A stretch of 64,000 nucleotides of DNA from Mucilaginibacter myungsuensis (GCF_015222005.1 NZ_JADFFL010000002.1:124001-188000); one strand, 5' to 3'; positions 7,926 to 16,864 are shown, counted from the stretch's first letter. Numbers and translations are program-made. The notes: generated by a model from the letters alone, not told the origin.

Positions 7926-8672
7926 CTAAGGAATGATCGTATCCTTACTCACCAGTTTCGGCAGATCCCTTATCGGCCCCTTCTTATAATCCTCTAACGA
8001 CTTTTTGATATGCTTCATCACGTCGTACTCGTTCATCTTCATCAGATCGGCGTGGTGCGGTTTGTAAGCATCGTAAAAGATCTGCACTTCTTCATCCGGC
8101 AGGCCGGTTATTTTTTTGATCAGACCTTTGTTATATCTGCGGCTGTCCTGGGCGGCTTCCTCTTCGCGCTTAGCGTATTCTGCAAAGCGGCGGGCATTCT
8201 TAGGTTCGCGACCGAATAATGAATACAATCCATTCAACGGCGAACTGATCACCGAACCGACCGAAGGCTTACCACCGTAGTAGACGCCCTTTTTGTTATA
8301 GTCGCTCATGATGCTGTTCATCTCCTGTTGCTTGGTCTGCCCTTTAACGGTCACAGTTTTCAACATGGTAGCCTCATTTAAAAACACTACCATATCGGCA
8401 ATACCGGTAACGGGGATACGGTTGGTGGTGTAGTCGTACTTACTGAAGGCAAGGGTATCGCCAATGGCGGCCTTGATCATAAAAGTACCCTGATCATCGG
8501 TGATCTTGATCTCTTTGGTCCGCAGGTTCACTACCTGTACCTCGGCTACCCGTACAGATGTACCACGTGTACACACAAAGCCGGCAATACTGCGGTCGCC
8601 TTTGATCTGGGCCGAAGTACCAAGACAGGCCAAAACCAATATCAAAAAAAGTTGTATTCTTTTAAAACCCAT
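7926..8672 (-). CDS. Secreted protein with carboxypeptidase-like regulatory domain
   Basis: The 248-residue protein starts with a signal peptide ending near TSAQ. It continues into a beta-sandwich carboxypeptidase-regulatory-like domain (about residues 25-110), of the type found at the N-termini of TonB-linked outer-membrane proteins and DUF5686 proteins. The remaining 130 residues are charged and helical, contain no catalytic motif I recognise, and carry no barrel. It is probably a periplasmic or outer-membrane-associated accessory protein. It is a single gene, divergent from yicC. Confidence 0.7.
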   Translation of the reverse strand: MGFKRIQLFLILVLACLGTSAQIKGDRSIAGFVCTRGTSVRVAEVQVVNLRTKEIKITDDQGTFMIKAAIGDTLAFSKYDYTTNRIPVTGIADMVVFLNEATMLKTVTVKGQTKQQEMNSIMSDYNKKGVYYGGKPSVGSVISSPLNGLYSLFGREPKNARRFAEYAKREEEAAQDSRRYNKGLIKKITGLPDEEVQIFYDAYKPHHADLMKMNEYDVMKHIKKSLEDYKKGPIRDLPKLVSKDTIIP

Positions 8673-8783
8673 TATATAAGTGGGGGTAAATTTAACAATA
8701 GTTAACGGACTAAAATGCTAAAAAGTGTTAAAGTATAGACTTTGAGCCCTTTCTGCCATTTAGTCGGGATAAATTTAATTTCC

Positions 8784-8791
8784 TATCTTTG
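8784..8791 (+). promoter_or_regulatory. -7 element TATCTTTG abutting the yicC start
   Basis: TATCTTTG fits the TAnnTTTG consensus and ends 3 bp before the ATG at 8795. Transcription would therefore begin at or next to the start codon. No good -33 TTTG is present at the 19-bp spacing, so strength is uncertain. Confidence 0.5.
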
Positions 8792-8794
8792 CGC

Positions 8795-9670
8795 ATGATA
8801 AAATCCATGACAGGGTATGGTACGGCAAGCACCAACGCCGGCACTACAAAATATACTGTAGAGATCAAATCCCTGAACAGTAAATTCCTGGAGCTTTCGC
8901 TCCGCATCCCAAAAAACTTTTCTGATAAGGAGTTTCAGCTACGCACCGAGTGCAATAAGCAGATCGAGCGCGGTAAAGTGAACCTCTCTATTATGGTTGA
9001 AAAGACCGACGCTACCGTTAAGGCAGCCGGTATAAATACGGTATTGCTTAAACAATACTTTGAGCAACTTAAAGCTGTAAGCTTAGAATTGAACGAACCA
9101 TCAGGCAATTTATTACAGTTAGCCTTGGGCCTGCCGGATGTGGTGAGGTTTGACGAGGATAGCGTGTCTGAAGAAGAATGGAAGACCGTGGAGAAGACCT
9201 TTCAGGAGGCACTGAAGAATTTCCAACAGTTCCGTGCCGACGAAGGCGCTGTGTTAGAGAACGACGCCCGTTACCGCATCGGTCTGATCCAACAGAACCT
9301 AAAACTGATCGAGGTTGAGGAGCCAAAACGTGTACCGGTCATTCGCGAACGTTTAGATACTTTCCTGTCAGATGCTGTTGGCCGCGACTTAGTAGACAAG
9401 AACCGCTTTGAACAAGAACTGATCTATTTTATTGATAAGCTGGACATCACCGAAGAAAAGACCCGCCTGACCACCCATTGCGAGTACTTTTTACAAACGC
9501 TGAAAAGTGCGGATGCCAATGGTAAAAAGCTGGGCTTCATTTCGCAAGAGATAGGCAGAGAGATCAACACCATCGGATCCAAAGCTAACGACGCCAACAT
9601 CCAAAAACTGGTTGTAGGCATGAAAGAAGAACTGGAAAAGATAAAGGAGCAACTTTTAAATGTGTTGTAA
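8795..9670 (+). CDS. yicC: YicC family endoribonuclease-like protein
   Basis: The 291-residue protein opens with MIKSMTGYG, the invariant YicC start, so the ATG at 8795 is chosen over a TTG at 8789. The C-terminal DUF1732 region (from about residue 210) holds LGFISQEIGREINTIGSKAND. YicC of Escherichia coli has been described as an endoribonuclease involved in small-RNA turnover; activity here is inferred by family. It heads yicC-gmk-nadD, a cluster in which yicC and gmk are commonly neighbours. Confidence 0.92.
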   Translation: MIKSMTGYGTASTNAGTTKYTVEIKSLNSKFLELSLRIPKNFSDKEFQLRTECNKQIERGKVNLSIMVEKTDATVKAAGINTVLLKQYFEQLKAVSLELNEPSGNLLQLALGLPDVVRFDEDSVSEEEWKTVEKTFQEALKNFQQFRADEGAVLENDARYRIGLIQQNLKLIEVEEPKRVPVIRERLDTFLSDAVGRDLVDKNRFEQELIYFIDKLDITEEKTRLTTHCEYFLQTLKSADANGKKLGFISQEIGREINTIGSKANDANIQKLVVGMKEELEKIKEQLLNVL

Positions 9671-9677
9671 TGTTGGA

Positions 9678-9710
9678 AGGTTGTAAGGTTTGAATGTTAG
9701 CCTTACAACT
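9678..9710. repeat. Inverted repeat between yicC and gmk
   Basis: GTTGTAAGG (9678-9686) and CCTTACAAC (9702-9710) form a 9-bp stem with a 15-nt loop, followed by a T-rich stretch. It could be a weak terminator or processing site between yicC and gmk. Confidence 0.45.
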
Positions 9711-9736
9711 TTTCAATCTTCAAACTTTGAAACACA

Positions 9737-10315
9737 ATGACAGAAGAACCAGAAGGTAAACTCATCATATTCTCGGCACCATCGGGGGCGGGAAAAACCA
9801 CCATTGTAAGGCACTTGCTTACCAAGTTCCCTAATTTGGAGTTCTCGATATCGGCCACCACCCGCGAGGCGCGTGGCGAGGAGGTGAACGGCAAAGATTA
9901 TTACTTCATCAGTAAAGAAGAATTTTTGCACCGCATTGCCAAAAAGCAATTTGTGGAATTTGAAGAAGTTTACTCGGGCACTTTCTATGGCACTTTGCGA
10001 GAGGAGATCGAGCGCATATGGTCGACCGGTAAAACGGTGATCTTTGACATTGACGTAGAAGGCGGCCTTCACCTAAAACGCAAGTATGATGGGCAAGCTA
10101 TGGCGATCTTTGTCCAGCCGCCATCATTAGACGTGCTGAAACAACGTTTATCCGGTCGCGGTACAGATAGCCCTCAAAAGCTGTTAGAACGCTTTGATAA
10201 AGCCGAAAAAGAGCTGAACTACGCGCCAAAGTTTGATATTATCCTAAAAAATCACGATCTTGAGACAGCTTGCAACGAAGCGGAGGCTTTAGTGCGAAGT
10301 TTTTTAACCCCCTAA
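9737..10315 (+). CDS. gmk: Guanylate kinase
   Basis: This enzyme phosphorylates GMP to GDP using ATP, an essential step in GTP supply and (p)ppGpp turnover. The P-loop SAPSGAGKT occupies residues 13-21. The GMP-binding part follows with TTREARGEEVNGKDYYF, and the lid region contains the arginines expected in RLSGRGTDS. The length of 192 residues is usual. The last codons and the stop are built from the GC-rich palindrome that begins at 10305. Confidence 0.96.
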   Translation: MTEEPEGKLIIFSAPSGAGKTTIVRHLLTKFPNLEFSISATTREARGEEVNGKDYYFISKEEFLHRIAKKQFVEFEEVYSGTFYGTLREEIERIWSTGKTVIFDIDVEGGLHLKRKYDGQAMAIFVQPPSLDVLKQRLSGRGTDSPQKLLERFDKAEKELNYAPKFDIILKNHDLETACNEAEALVRSFLTP

Positions 10316-10370
10316 CCCCTGAAGGGGAAATGATGGTTAAACGCTCCCCTTTAGGGGCGGGGGGCTTAAC
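10305..10370. repeat. GC-rich palindrome between gmk and nadD
   Basis: The left arm TAACCCCCTAACCCCTGAAG pairs with the right arm CTTTAGGGGCGGGGGGCTTA. Each arm contains its own CCCCT-n-AGGGG hairpin. The gmk stop codon lies in the left arm. Related CCCCTAAAGGGG-type sequence occurs at 32130-32145. Confidence 0.6.
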
Positions 10371-10378
10371 TATAAATT

Positions 10379-10954
10379 ATGAAGATCGGTCTATTTTTCG
10401 GTTCATTCAACCCAATTCACATCGGTCACCTCATCATCGCCAATTACATGGCTAACCATACCACGCTGGATAAAGTGTGGCTGGTGGTGTCCCCGCAAAA
10501 TCCTTTTAAGAAATATGGCGACCTGGTGAACACCTACGATCGCCTGGAGATGGCCAAACTGGCTACCGAAAACGCTGATAATATCAGCGTAAGCGATGTA
10601 GAACTAAAACTGCCGCAACCATCGTACACCATCGATACGCTTGCTCACCTCAAGGAGCAATACCCACAACACGAATTCGCCATTATTATGGGGTCGGACA
10701 ATTTGGCCAGCCTGCACAAATGGAAGAATTACAAGCTGATCCTGCGCGACTACCAAATTTACGTTTACCCCCGACCGGGTTACGAAAACGCCGAATTAGC
10801 CTCGCACCCGTCCGTCACCATCACTATGACACCTCAGATGGAGTTATCGGCCACCTTTATCCGTAAGTCTATCACCGAAGGTAAAAACATCCAATATTTT
10901 GTTCCAGACCCCGTTCTGAAGTTTATAGACAGCAAGAGTTTGTATAAGCATTAA
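10379..10954 (+). CDS. nadD: Nicotinate-nucleotide adenylyltransferase
   Basis: It adenylates nicotinate mononucleotide to deamido-NAD in NAD synthesis. The nucleotidyltransferase signature FGSFNPIHIGH carries His14 and His17. The C-terminal SATFIRKSI segment corresponds to the family ISSTxIR phosphate-binding motif. At 191 residues it is complete. It follows gmk with only a palindrome between, suggesting cotranscription. Confidence 0.95.
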   Translation: MKIGLFFGSFNPIHIGHLIIANYMANHTTLDKVWLVVSPQNPFKKYGDLVNTYDRLEMAKLATENADNISVSDVELKLPQPSYTIDTLAHLKEQYPQHEFAIIMGSDNLASLHKWKNYKLILRDYQIYVYPRPGYENAELASHPSVTITMTPQMELSATFIRKSITEGKNIQYFVPDPVLKFIDSKSLYKH

Positions 10955-10962
10955 AGCATTAT

Positions 10963-11137
10963 GACCATCTCCAGAGCATTCGTAATAGCGATTATCGAAT
11001 GCCCTATGTGATCAATGTTGACGAACTGGTCAATAAGGTTATTTTGCATGCTAAGATAGCATTGGCCAGCAGCAGATAGCCAATGGCGACTTTCTGACCG
11101 AACAAGAGTTAGATAAAGAAGTATACTTTTGGAGTTA
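10963..11137 (+). pseudogene. Remnant of a small unidentified gene, frameshifted
   Basis: One frame reads PYVINVDELVNKVILHAK and runs to a stop just after IALASSR. A second frame continues sensibly with ANGDFLTEQELDKEV and ends at TAA (11135-11137). The two join in the repetitive GCCAGCAGCAG tract around 11070. The composition looks like a real helical protein of 50-60 residues that has lost its frame. I do not recognise the family. Confidence is limited because the piece is short. Confidence 0.35.
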
Positions 11138-11141
11138 ACCC

Positions 11142-13580
11142 TTACCTCAAACCATAAAATATCCTAAATCCCTGGTTAACTTTCTTGTTAGCATCAATAG
11201 CTACGCCGTAATCAAAGCGTAAGAATAGCCTTTTGATGCCAAAATAAGCCTCGTAGTAATTGGTGGTATTATGGGCGGCCAGGTAGTTCACGCCGATCAT
11301 CTCTTCTAACTTTAGCTTACGCAGCCCGGGCACCTTGTTAAAGAAGTATCCGGTAAAATTATGCTCTACGTGTCCTTCAAAAAAGCGGCCATCGGTACTG
11401 TGATCGTAGAAACCTAAATAGCGGAAACTACCAATAGTTGGATCGAACACGCTACCCTGGTTACCCTGAAAGTGGTTAAAATCCATAAAGTACACCTGTT
11501 TGGCATTGAAGAAGTGGCCTGCCGAAAATTTGTAAGCGGTGTAACCTAATAGCCCTACTGATACCTTATCGTCATATAGTTCGGCTGAACCAAAGTCGTA
11601 GTCAGCGCCTTTCATACCTTTGCGGTAATTCACTTTAAGGCGTGGCCATTCAGGGGCTTCGTAAACGCGTCCGGTCGGCCTGGTAACATACTCCTGGTTA
11701 AAGGTGAATAACACCGACGCTTTAAAAGTCAACGCATCGTGTGACGGAAAGAGCGGGCTTTCGGCCAATGGGGTGAGCGGGTTATTTGACGTATACTCTT
11801 TATCCTTATTATCAAAAATATGATTGCCCGATGTGTTATACAGTTGATCGCGCCTTGCGTATGATAATTCCGTATTCAACAATACACCATTCTTAACCTC
11901 GCGCTGAAAACCCAACTTAGCATAACGGGAACGGTAGTATTTAACAAAGTTATTCTCGCTGATAAGCGAGCTGATGGTGTTGAACGTTAAGGAACGGGTA
12001 CCTACATCGCTCAGATCCAATATATCGCCACCAAACGCAGCAAAGAAGGCACCCTGGTTTGGCACATCGTAATTATACGCAAAGTTTACGTTAGCATTGA
12101 ACATCTTATTACCAAAGCCATAGCGCAAAGCCGGGGTAATAGCATATGACGAACCATCCTTAAGCGTTTTACTGAATTTCACTCTTGGCATCACTCCCCA
12201 ACCCTCTACCGTGTTATAATAAATGCTGGTGTAGAATGGATAAACATATACCACCTTACCGCTTTTGCGGTTACTGTACTGGTATCCAGTGACCGTAAAA
12301 TTGAACGGACTAAGCTGATTATCGGCTCGTTCTAAAGAGTCGAGGTAAGGCAACGACTGCCTTATCTTCATGGTGCTGTCTTTCTTAATATAGTCGCGGT
12401 TCTCCTGAGTTGTTAGCGGTACGGGGCGGGTGAGTGCCCAATAGGCATCGTCTTTTTTATTAGCGGCCGTATCTATCCGCATGATCTCGCCGTTGAAATG
12501 GCCCTCAGGGAAATTGGGTTGTAAATTATAGTTGTTGTACACAGCGGCATAGTAGCCATCAAATTTAAAGCCCAAAACATCGCCTTTAAAAGCATATTGG
12601 GTTGATGCCGGCATCCAAATACTATCGCTTACAGGTACATATTGCTGGCTGATCTCTAACGTATCTACCAGGTTTATCATCGCATCCTTGGTGATCAGCA
12701 GGTCGGTGCCGTAAATTCGCCAATCGCCTTCCATGATGTAAATTACCCCACGGAACACGGGATCGTGCTTACGTTTAGGTAGCAACTGTATCTTATGGAT
12801 AGTCTTGCCGCTCTCGCTGGTAGATCCTAACAGCTTGTAATTATAAAAGGACATGGCGTTAGATGCCACCGGCGATACAAATCCCCGCGCGCTCAGTCCG
12901 GTCACCTCAAAAAGGTTCTTGTAAAAATTAACCTCCAGATCTGATGCTTTATTAAAGCTGAAAGCCGTATTCTGCCCCGCTACTTTAGAAGCGATCATCC
13001 GCTCCTTTACCTTGCCATCTTTATAATTGTATTCGGATAACGACTCTGACTGATATAGGATACCTTTGCCTGAACTATCCAGATCCAGCACTTTAGCTAC
13101 ATCCCTGCCTAAAAGTTTTTTAGGCGACTCTACCAATTTCTGTACCCCTTTGATATAAACGGCGGCGCTATATTCTTTCACCTGTTTTTCATACACTTCG
13201 CGCTTATCTATCGCCTGTTGCATAATGTCCTTGGCCACATCGCCACGGCGCGACTTTACATTTACTGTCTTTAACAGAAAACTATCGGCCACCATTTTAA
13301 TATCGCGGCGTTCTTCGGCTTGGTTAACCGTCACTTTTTCGGTACGCTCTTTATAGCCAACAAAACGGTAAACCACATTATAGGTGCCCGGTTTTAAGTT
13401 AAAGGCGTAAAAGCCGGCCTCGTTAGCTGAAGTGCCGTAGGTAGTATTTTTAATATATACTGATGCGAACCCAATGGGATGGTCTTGCGGATCGGTAATA
13501 CGGCCGCTCAGGCGATAGGTTTGCCCAAATGCCTTGATGCTCAATAGCGTTATAAATATTAGGAGTAGTTGTTTTTTCAT
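11142..13580 (-). CDS. DUF5686 outer-membrane protein with carboxypeptidase-like regulatory domain
   Basis: The start at 13580 (MKKQLLLIF) is preferred over 13592 because it gives a clean signal peptide ending at AFGQ. Residues about 22-110 form a carboxypeptidase-regulatory-like beta domain (SGRITDPQDHPIGFASVYI). The rest matches the large DUF5686 family, whose C-terminal part is rich in alternating aromatic strands and probably forms an outer-membrane barrel ending in an aromatic-rich strand. Length is 812 residues. These proteins are widespread in Bacteroidota surfaces, but their role is not established. It is transcribed alone, divergent from a thioredoxin-like gene. Confidence 0.85.
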   Translation of the reverse strand: MKKQLLLIFITLLSIKAFGQTYRLSGRITDPQDHPIGFASVYIKNTTYGTSANEAGFYAFNLKPGTYNVVYRFVGYKERTEKVTVNQAEERRDIKMVADSFLLKTVNVKSRRGDVAKDIMQQAIDKREVYEKQVKEYSAAVYIKGVQKLVESPKKLLGRDVAKVLDLDSSGKGILYQSESLSEYNYKDGKVKERMIASKVAGQNTAFSFNKASDLEVNFYKNLFEVTGLSARGFVSPVASNAMSFYNYKLLGSTSESGKTIHKIQLLPKRKHDPVFRGVIYIMEGDWRIYGTDLLITKDAMINLVDTLEISQQYVPVSDSIWMPASTQYAFKGDVLGFKFDGYYAAVYNNYNLQPNFPEGHFNGEIMRIDTAANKKDDAYWALTRPVPLTTQENRDYIKKDSTMKIRQSLPYLDSLERADNQLSPFNFTVTGYQYSNRKSGKVVYVYPFYTSIYYNTVEGWGVMPRVKFSKTLKDGSSYAITPALRYGFGNKMFNANVNFAYNYDVPNQGAFFAAFGGDILDLSDVGTRSLTFNTISSLISENNFVKYYRSRYAKLGFQREVKNGVLLNTELSYARRDQLYNTSGNHIFDNKDKEYTSNNPLTPLAESPLFPSHDALTFKASVLFTFNQEYVTRPTGRVYEAPEWPRLKVNYRKGMKGADYDFGSAELYDDKVSVGLLGYTAYKFSAGHFFNAKQVYFMDFNHFQGNQGSVFDPTIGSFRYLGFYDHSTDGRFFEGHVEHNFTGYFFNKVPGLRKLKLEEMIGVNYLAAHNTTNYYEAYFGIKRLFLRFDYGVAIDANKKVNQGFRIFYGLR

Positions 13581-13702
13581 GACCGTATCCAAATCACATA
13601 ATGATAGTTAGGCCCGAAATGTTTTAATACAATATATATCAATGAAAATTTTTGCCCTCATCCCCTTCCATAAGTCATTCTTGTGTTAACAAGCGCTTTA
13701 CA

Positions 13703-13733
13703 TTTGCAACAAACTCATATTCTGCTATATTTG
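13703..13733 (+). promoter_or_regulatory. Consensus Bacteroidota promoter
   Basis: TTTG (13703-13706), a 19-bp spacer and TATATTTG (13726-13733) match TTTG-N19-TAnnTTTG exactly. It drives the thioredoxin-family gene at 13755, with a leader of about 18 nt. Confidence 0.85.
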
Positions 13734-13754
13734 AATTAATTAAAAGTTGAAACA

Positions 13755-14342
13755 ATGAAAAAGTATTTCTTTATAGCTCTGATAACTGCCTTTGCTATTT
13801 GCGCAAAAGCACAGACGGCTACAACTGTAGCCCCGGCCGCAACGGTAAATCCGGCTGTGACGGCCGCTAAAGCGCGACTTGCCGAGGCAAAAACTAATCC
13901 TTTATATCACCCGGAGGCCGATGCCAAAGCCGAGATAGCCGCTGCCATTAAAAAGGCCGCTGCCGAAAATAAGAACGTGTTATTGCAATGGGGTGGCAAC
14001 TGGTGTATCTGGTGCCTGCGTTTCCATGATCTGGTAAAAAGCGATGCGGACCTGACCAAATACATGAACGATAACTTTGTGGTACTGCATGTAAACTATA
14101 GCCCCGAGAATAAGAACGAGGATATTTTGGCCAGCCAGGGATACCCGCAACGTTTCGGTTTCCCGGTGTTTGTGATCTTGGATAGCAAAGGCAACCGTCT
14201 GCACACCCAAGACTCGGCCTTTTTAGAGGAAGGCGATGGCCACAGCAAAAAGAAAGTGATGGAGTTTTTCAGGGCTTGGACAACGACGGCTATCGACCCT
14301 AAAACTTACGCCCCTAAACCAAAACCGGCTACAGCTAATTAA
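13755..14342 (+). CDS. Secreted thioredoxin-family protein (CxxC = CIWC)
   Basis: The 195-residue protein has a signal peptide ending near AKAQ, an Ala/Thr-rich linker (to about residue 50), and a thioredoxin-fold domain related to DUF255/thioredoxin_7. The redox motif is NWCIWC in the segment LLQWGGNWCIWC. It probably acts in the periplasm as a disulfide oxidoreductase or sensor. The tail is Pro/Lys-rich (APKPKPATAN). It has the best promoter in the window. Confidence 0.85.
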   Translation: MKKYFFIALITAFAICAKAQTATTVAPAATVNPAVTAAKARLAEAKTNPLYHPEADAKAEIAAAIKKAAAENKNVLLQWGGNWCIWCLRFHDLVKSDADLTKYMNDNFVVLHVNYSPENKNEDILASQGYPQRFGFPVFVILDSKGNRLHTQDSAFLEEGDGHSKKKVMEFFRAWTTTAIDPKTYAPKPKPATAN

Positions 14343-14485
14343 ACCATTGCCAAGGGCAATAGGTCAGATATAAATAATTGTTGAACCTAAAATTGTAAAG
14401 CCATGAGGATAGCGAGATTGTGCTGGGACTATTGCTTTGTAAGCAACCGCAAACTGCAAAGCAAAGTTTGTAAAGCACAGGTATT

Positions 14486-14968
14486 TTAACGTTCCGGGTG
14501 ATCGGTACGTGGCCTGACGGTTACCGAGGTATAGGCATTAGCATCATGATAGGTGGTAATGCCTGCCTCGTATTTAGCATCCTGATAAATGGCAATGGTG
14601 CGTTTAGGTTCGTTAATGGTACGCTTAAGGGCAAAGCCGGTACGTTTCATATCACCTATCAAACCGTTTGTGTAGCTCTTTTTGTTGTATGTAAAAGTGA
14701 TGCCGGCCGGTATCTTCCGTGCGGTATCTCCGGCGAAGATGGCCACATTCTCTATCCCATCCCCCAACTTTTTCTGAAACCTGATGGTAGCTGCGTTGTT
14801 CAGCTGGCCACTACCCGATATATTGAAGCCCCTGGCCTGCAGGTGCGCGGTCACGGTATTAAAAGGCGCACCAAGCTCCTTAACCAATTGGCCCACAGTG
14901 ATGCTTTGCGCCAGGGCACCAAAGCCGCCGAAGGCAATTATGCACGTTGTCAGCAGGTACTTAAACAT
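14486..14968 (-). CDS. Secreted hypothetical protein, tandem paralogue 1
   Basis: The 160-residue protein has a signal peptide (to about residue 20, ALAQS). Its mature part begins SITVGQLVKELGAPFNTVTA. The neighbouring upstream gene encodes a protein of the same size with the same order of elements (SLTLTELISQLEKPFDQTEA), a shared 'G..YMYNK' region and a C-terminal 'YHDANAYTSVTV' beta segment. Both are probably products of an old tandem duplication. The fold and role are unknown. There are no cysteines or catalytic motifs. Confidence 0.7.
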   Translation of the reverse strand: MFKYLLTTCIIAFGGFGALAQSITVGQLVKELGAPFNTVTAHLQARGFNISGSGQLNNAATIRFQKKLGDGIENVAIFAGDTARKIPAGITFTYNKKSYTNGLIGDMKRTGFALKRTINEPKRTIAIYQDAKYEAGITTYHDANAYTSVTVRPRTDHPER

Positions 14969-15004
14969 TTATACTCCCAAATATCCGATAAAGTTAATAT
15001 ATGA

Positions 15005-15493
15005 TCAGGGGGTTGTCAACTTGCGCTTATCAACCCAGGTAACCTGCATGGAGGTGTGCTTGGTAATATCATTATAAGCGCAAATGATCACTTCATATTT
15101 GGGGCTGATATAGTCCCAGGTGGTTTTTTCCTCGTCACTATACTTACGCCATAGTTTTAACGAGAGCGGTTTCATCTGCTCCAAAAAGTTTTCGGTGAAC
15201 GACCACTTATTGTACATATAGTTTATGCCGGGCGCTATGTTCTTAGCACTGTCTTTAAGCGATTTCCCTATCGACTCGTGCACGCTGCCCGCCTGTTTTG
15301 AATACATCACTGTCCGGATACCTCCAAAGTCCCCCGTGCTTGCCTTTTTAAACTGCTTAGGTCTTAAAAAAGCTTCGGTCTGATCGAATGGTTTTTCTAA
15401 CTGGCTGATCAATTCTGTAAGCGTCAAGCTTTGGGCCTGCACGCCAATTGTCAGCAACAAGGCCGAGGCTAATGCGATAACATGTTTGGTCAT
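15005..15493 (-). CDS. Secreted hypothetical protein, tandem paralogue 2
   Basis: This 162-residue secreted protein has a signal peptide ending at VQAQS. It is the upstream partner and distant paralogue of the gene at 14486-14968, 36 bp away on the same strand, so they probably share a transcript. Similarity is clearest at the mature N-terminus and in the INYMYNKWSF region. No family is recognised. It is divergent from the glycosyltransferase gene. Confidence 0.7.
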   Translation of the reverse strand: MTKHVIALASALLLTIGVQAQSLTLTELISQLEKPFDQTEAFLRPKQFKKASTGDFGGIRTVMYSKQAGSVHESIGKSLKDSAKNIAPGINYMYNKWSFTENFLEQMKPLSLKLWRKYSDEEKTTWDYISPKYEVIICAYNDITKHTSMQVTWVDKRKLTTP

Positions 15494-15545
15494 GGATATG
15501 TAGGTTATATTTTGATAAATATAGGGCTAAAAATAACAAACGCAA

Positions 15546-16715
15546 ATGCCGTTTATTGGCAGCCTTTCGTTATTATTGTCTACAAGGCTTTCTGCTGCGG
15601 CTACCAAACTAAAAAGAAATTTACGCGTGTTCCTGCTACTGTCCGTTATCTTCTTTTTTATCATTCTGCGGTTCGTGGTAAGCCTGTTCAATTTTTTATC
15701 GGACCCTAAGCTGCGCCGTGTAGGCAAGCAGCATTATGATAAAATATCGATACTGATCCCCGCCCGTAACGAGGCCGATAATATCCTCACCCTGCTCAAC
15801 TCTATTTTAGACCAGGACCATCCTGAGTACGAGGTGATCATTTTGGACGATAATTCTACCGACGATACTTACCGCATTTGCCAACGATTTGCCAATGCGC
15901 ATCCCCGCTTCTCGGTCATCAAAGGCGAACCATTGCCCGACGGCTGGCTCGGCAAAAACTTTGCCTGCCATCAGCTGGCCCAACAAGCTACGGGAGAATA
16001 TCTGCTGTTTATTGATGCCGACACCCGCATTGCCCCCGGATTGCTCAATAGCGCCCTGCACCGTATGCAGCTGCGCAAACTAAATCTGCTGAGTGTTTTT
16101 GCCGATGCCGAAATGCGTACCCTGGCCGAGCTGACTGTTACCCCGCTGACACATTACCTATTGCTGAACCTGCTGCCCTTGCAACTGATCTACCTCGTTA
16201 AAAACAAGATCATTGCCGAAGCCAGTGGACAATTCATGCTTTTCGATGCCGCTCATTATCGCACCAATCAATGGCATACCGCCGTGAAACATAAAGTAGT
16301 GGAGGATGTGGACATTATGCGTCTTGTTAAACAACGTAAACTGAACGGCGAGGCTTTGTTAGCCAATGGCCTTTTTAGTAGCCGCAATTTTAAAACTTAT
16401 GGCGATGCGGTGAATGGCTTGAGCCGGGGTGTCCTATCAGCGTTTAACTATAATGTACTGTCGCTGTTGTTCTACCTTATCATCCTGTTAGGCGGTCCGT
16501 TAATGGTGGTAGCCACGTTGGATCTTAGTCTGATCATGTTCATGTGCGGGTTGATCATCTTGGGGCGCATCATGATATCTCTGTCTGCCCGGCAAAGTGC
16601 CTGGAGGAACATGTTGCTGCACCCTATACAAATGCTCAACCTGATGCTGATCGCCTTTTTAGCTATTCAGCGCTATTTGACCAAGACTACGGTGTGGAAA
16701 GGGAGACGGGTGTAA
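15546..16715 (+). CDS. Membrane glycosyltransferase, family 2
   Basis: The 389-residue protein has an N-terminal membrane segment (about residues 28-50), a GT-A catalytic domain and two or three C-terminal membrane helices. The domain shows the GT2 signature ILIPARNEADNI, the nucleotide-sugar strand VIILDDNSTDDT, and the DAD motif in LLFIDADTRIAPG that binds metal. The arrangement resembles CrtQ-like and other lipid-linked GT2 enzymes that glycosylate carotenoids or lipids; the acceptor cannot be told. The first 25 residues lack a recognisable motif, so a later start remains possible. Confidence 0.85.
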   Translation: MPFIGSLSLLLSTRLSAAATKLKRNLRVFLLLSVIFFFIILRFVVSLFNFLSDPKLRRVGKQHYDKISILIPARNEADNILTLLNSILDQDHPEYEVIILDDNSTDDTYRICQRFANAHPRFSVIKGEPLPDGWLGKNFACHQLAQQATGEYLLFIDADTRIAPGLLNSALHRMQLRKLNLLSVFADAEMRTLAELTVTPLTHYLLLNLLPLQLIYLVKNKIIAEASGQFMLFDAAHYRTNQWHTAVKHKVVEDVDIMRLVKQRKLNGEALLANGLFSSRNFKTYGDAVNGLSRGVLSAFNYNVLSLLFYLIILLGGPLMVVATLDLSLIMFMCGLIILGRIMISLSARQSAWRNMLLHPIQMLNLMLIAFLAIQRYLTKTTVWKGRRV

Positions 16716-16749
16716 TCTTGACTTGGGATTTCCGGACTTTATTTCCTTT

Positions 16750-16864
16750 CACTGGCTTCAGTTTATAACTGAAGCTTTAGAGATGGTTGGAAGTCTGTGA
16801 CTTCCTTAACAAGTCCCAGACTTGTTTTTATTCGTTAAGCTTCAGTCACAGACTGAAGCCAGCG
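16750..16864. repeat. Array of four perfect hairpins, each with a 3-nt loop
   Basis: Four consecutive perfect stem-loops lie at 16755-16775 (9-bp stem), 16789-16805 (7 bp), 16809-16825 (7 bp) and 16839-16859 (9 bp). Every loop is three bases. The first and last share the GCTTCAGT stem, and the whole array is bounded by an inverted pair CACTGGCTTCAGT/ACTGAAGCCAGCG. It is noncoding and lies between converging genes. Confidence 0.8.
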
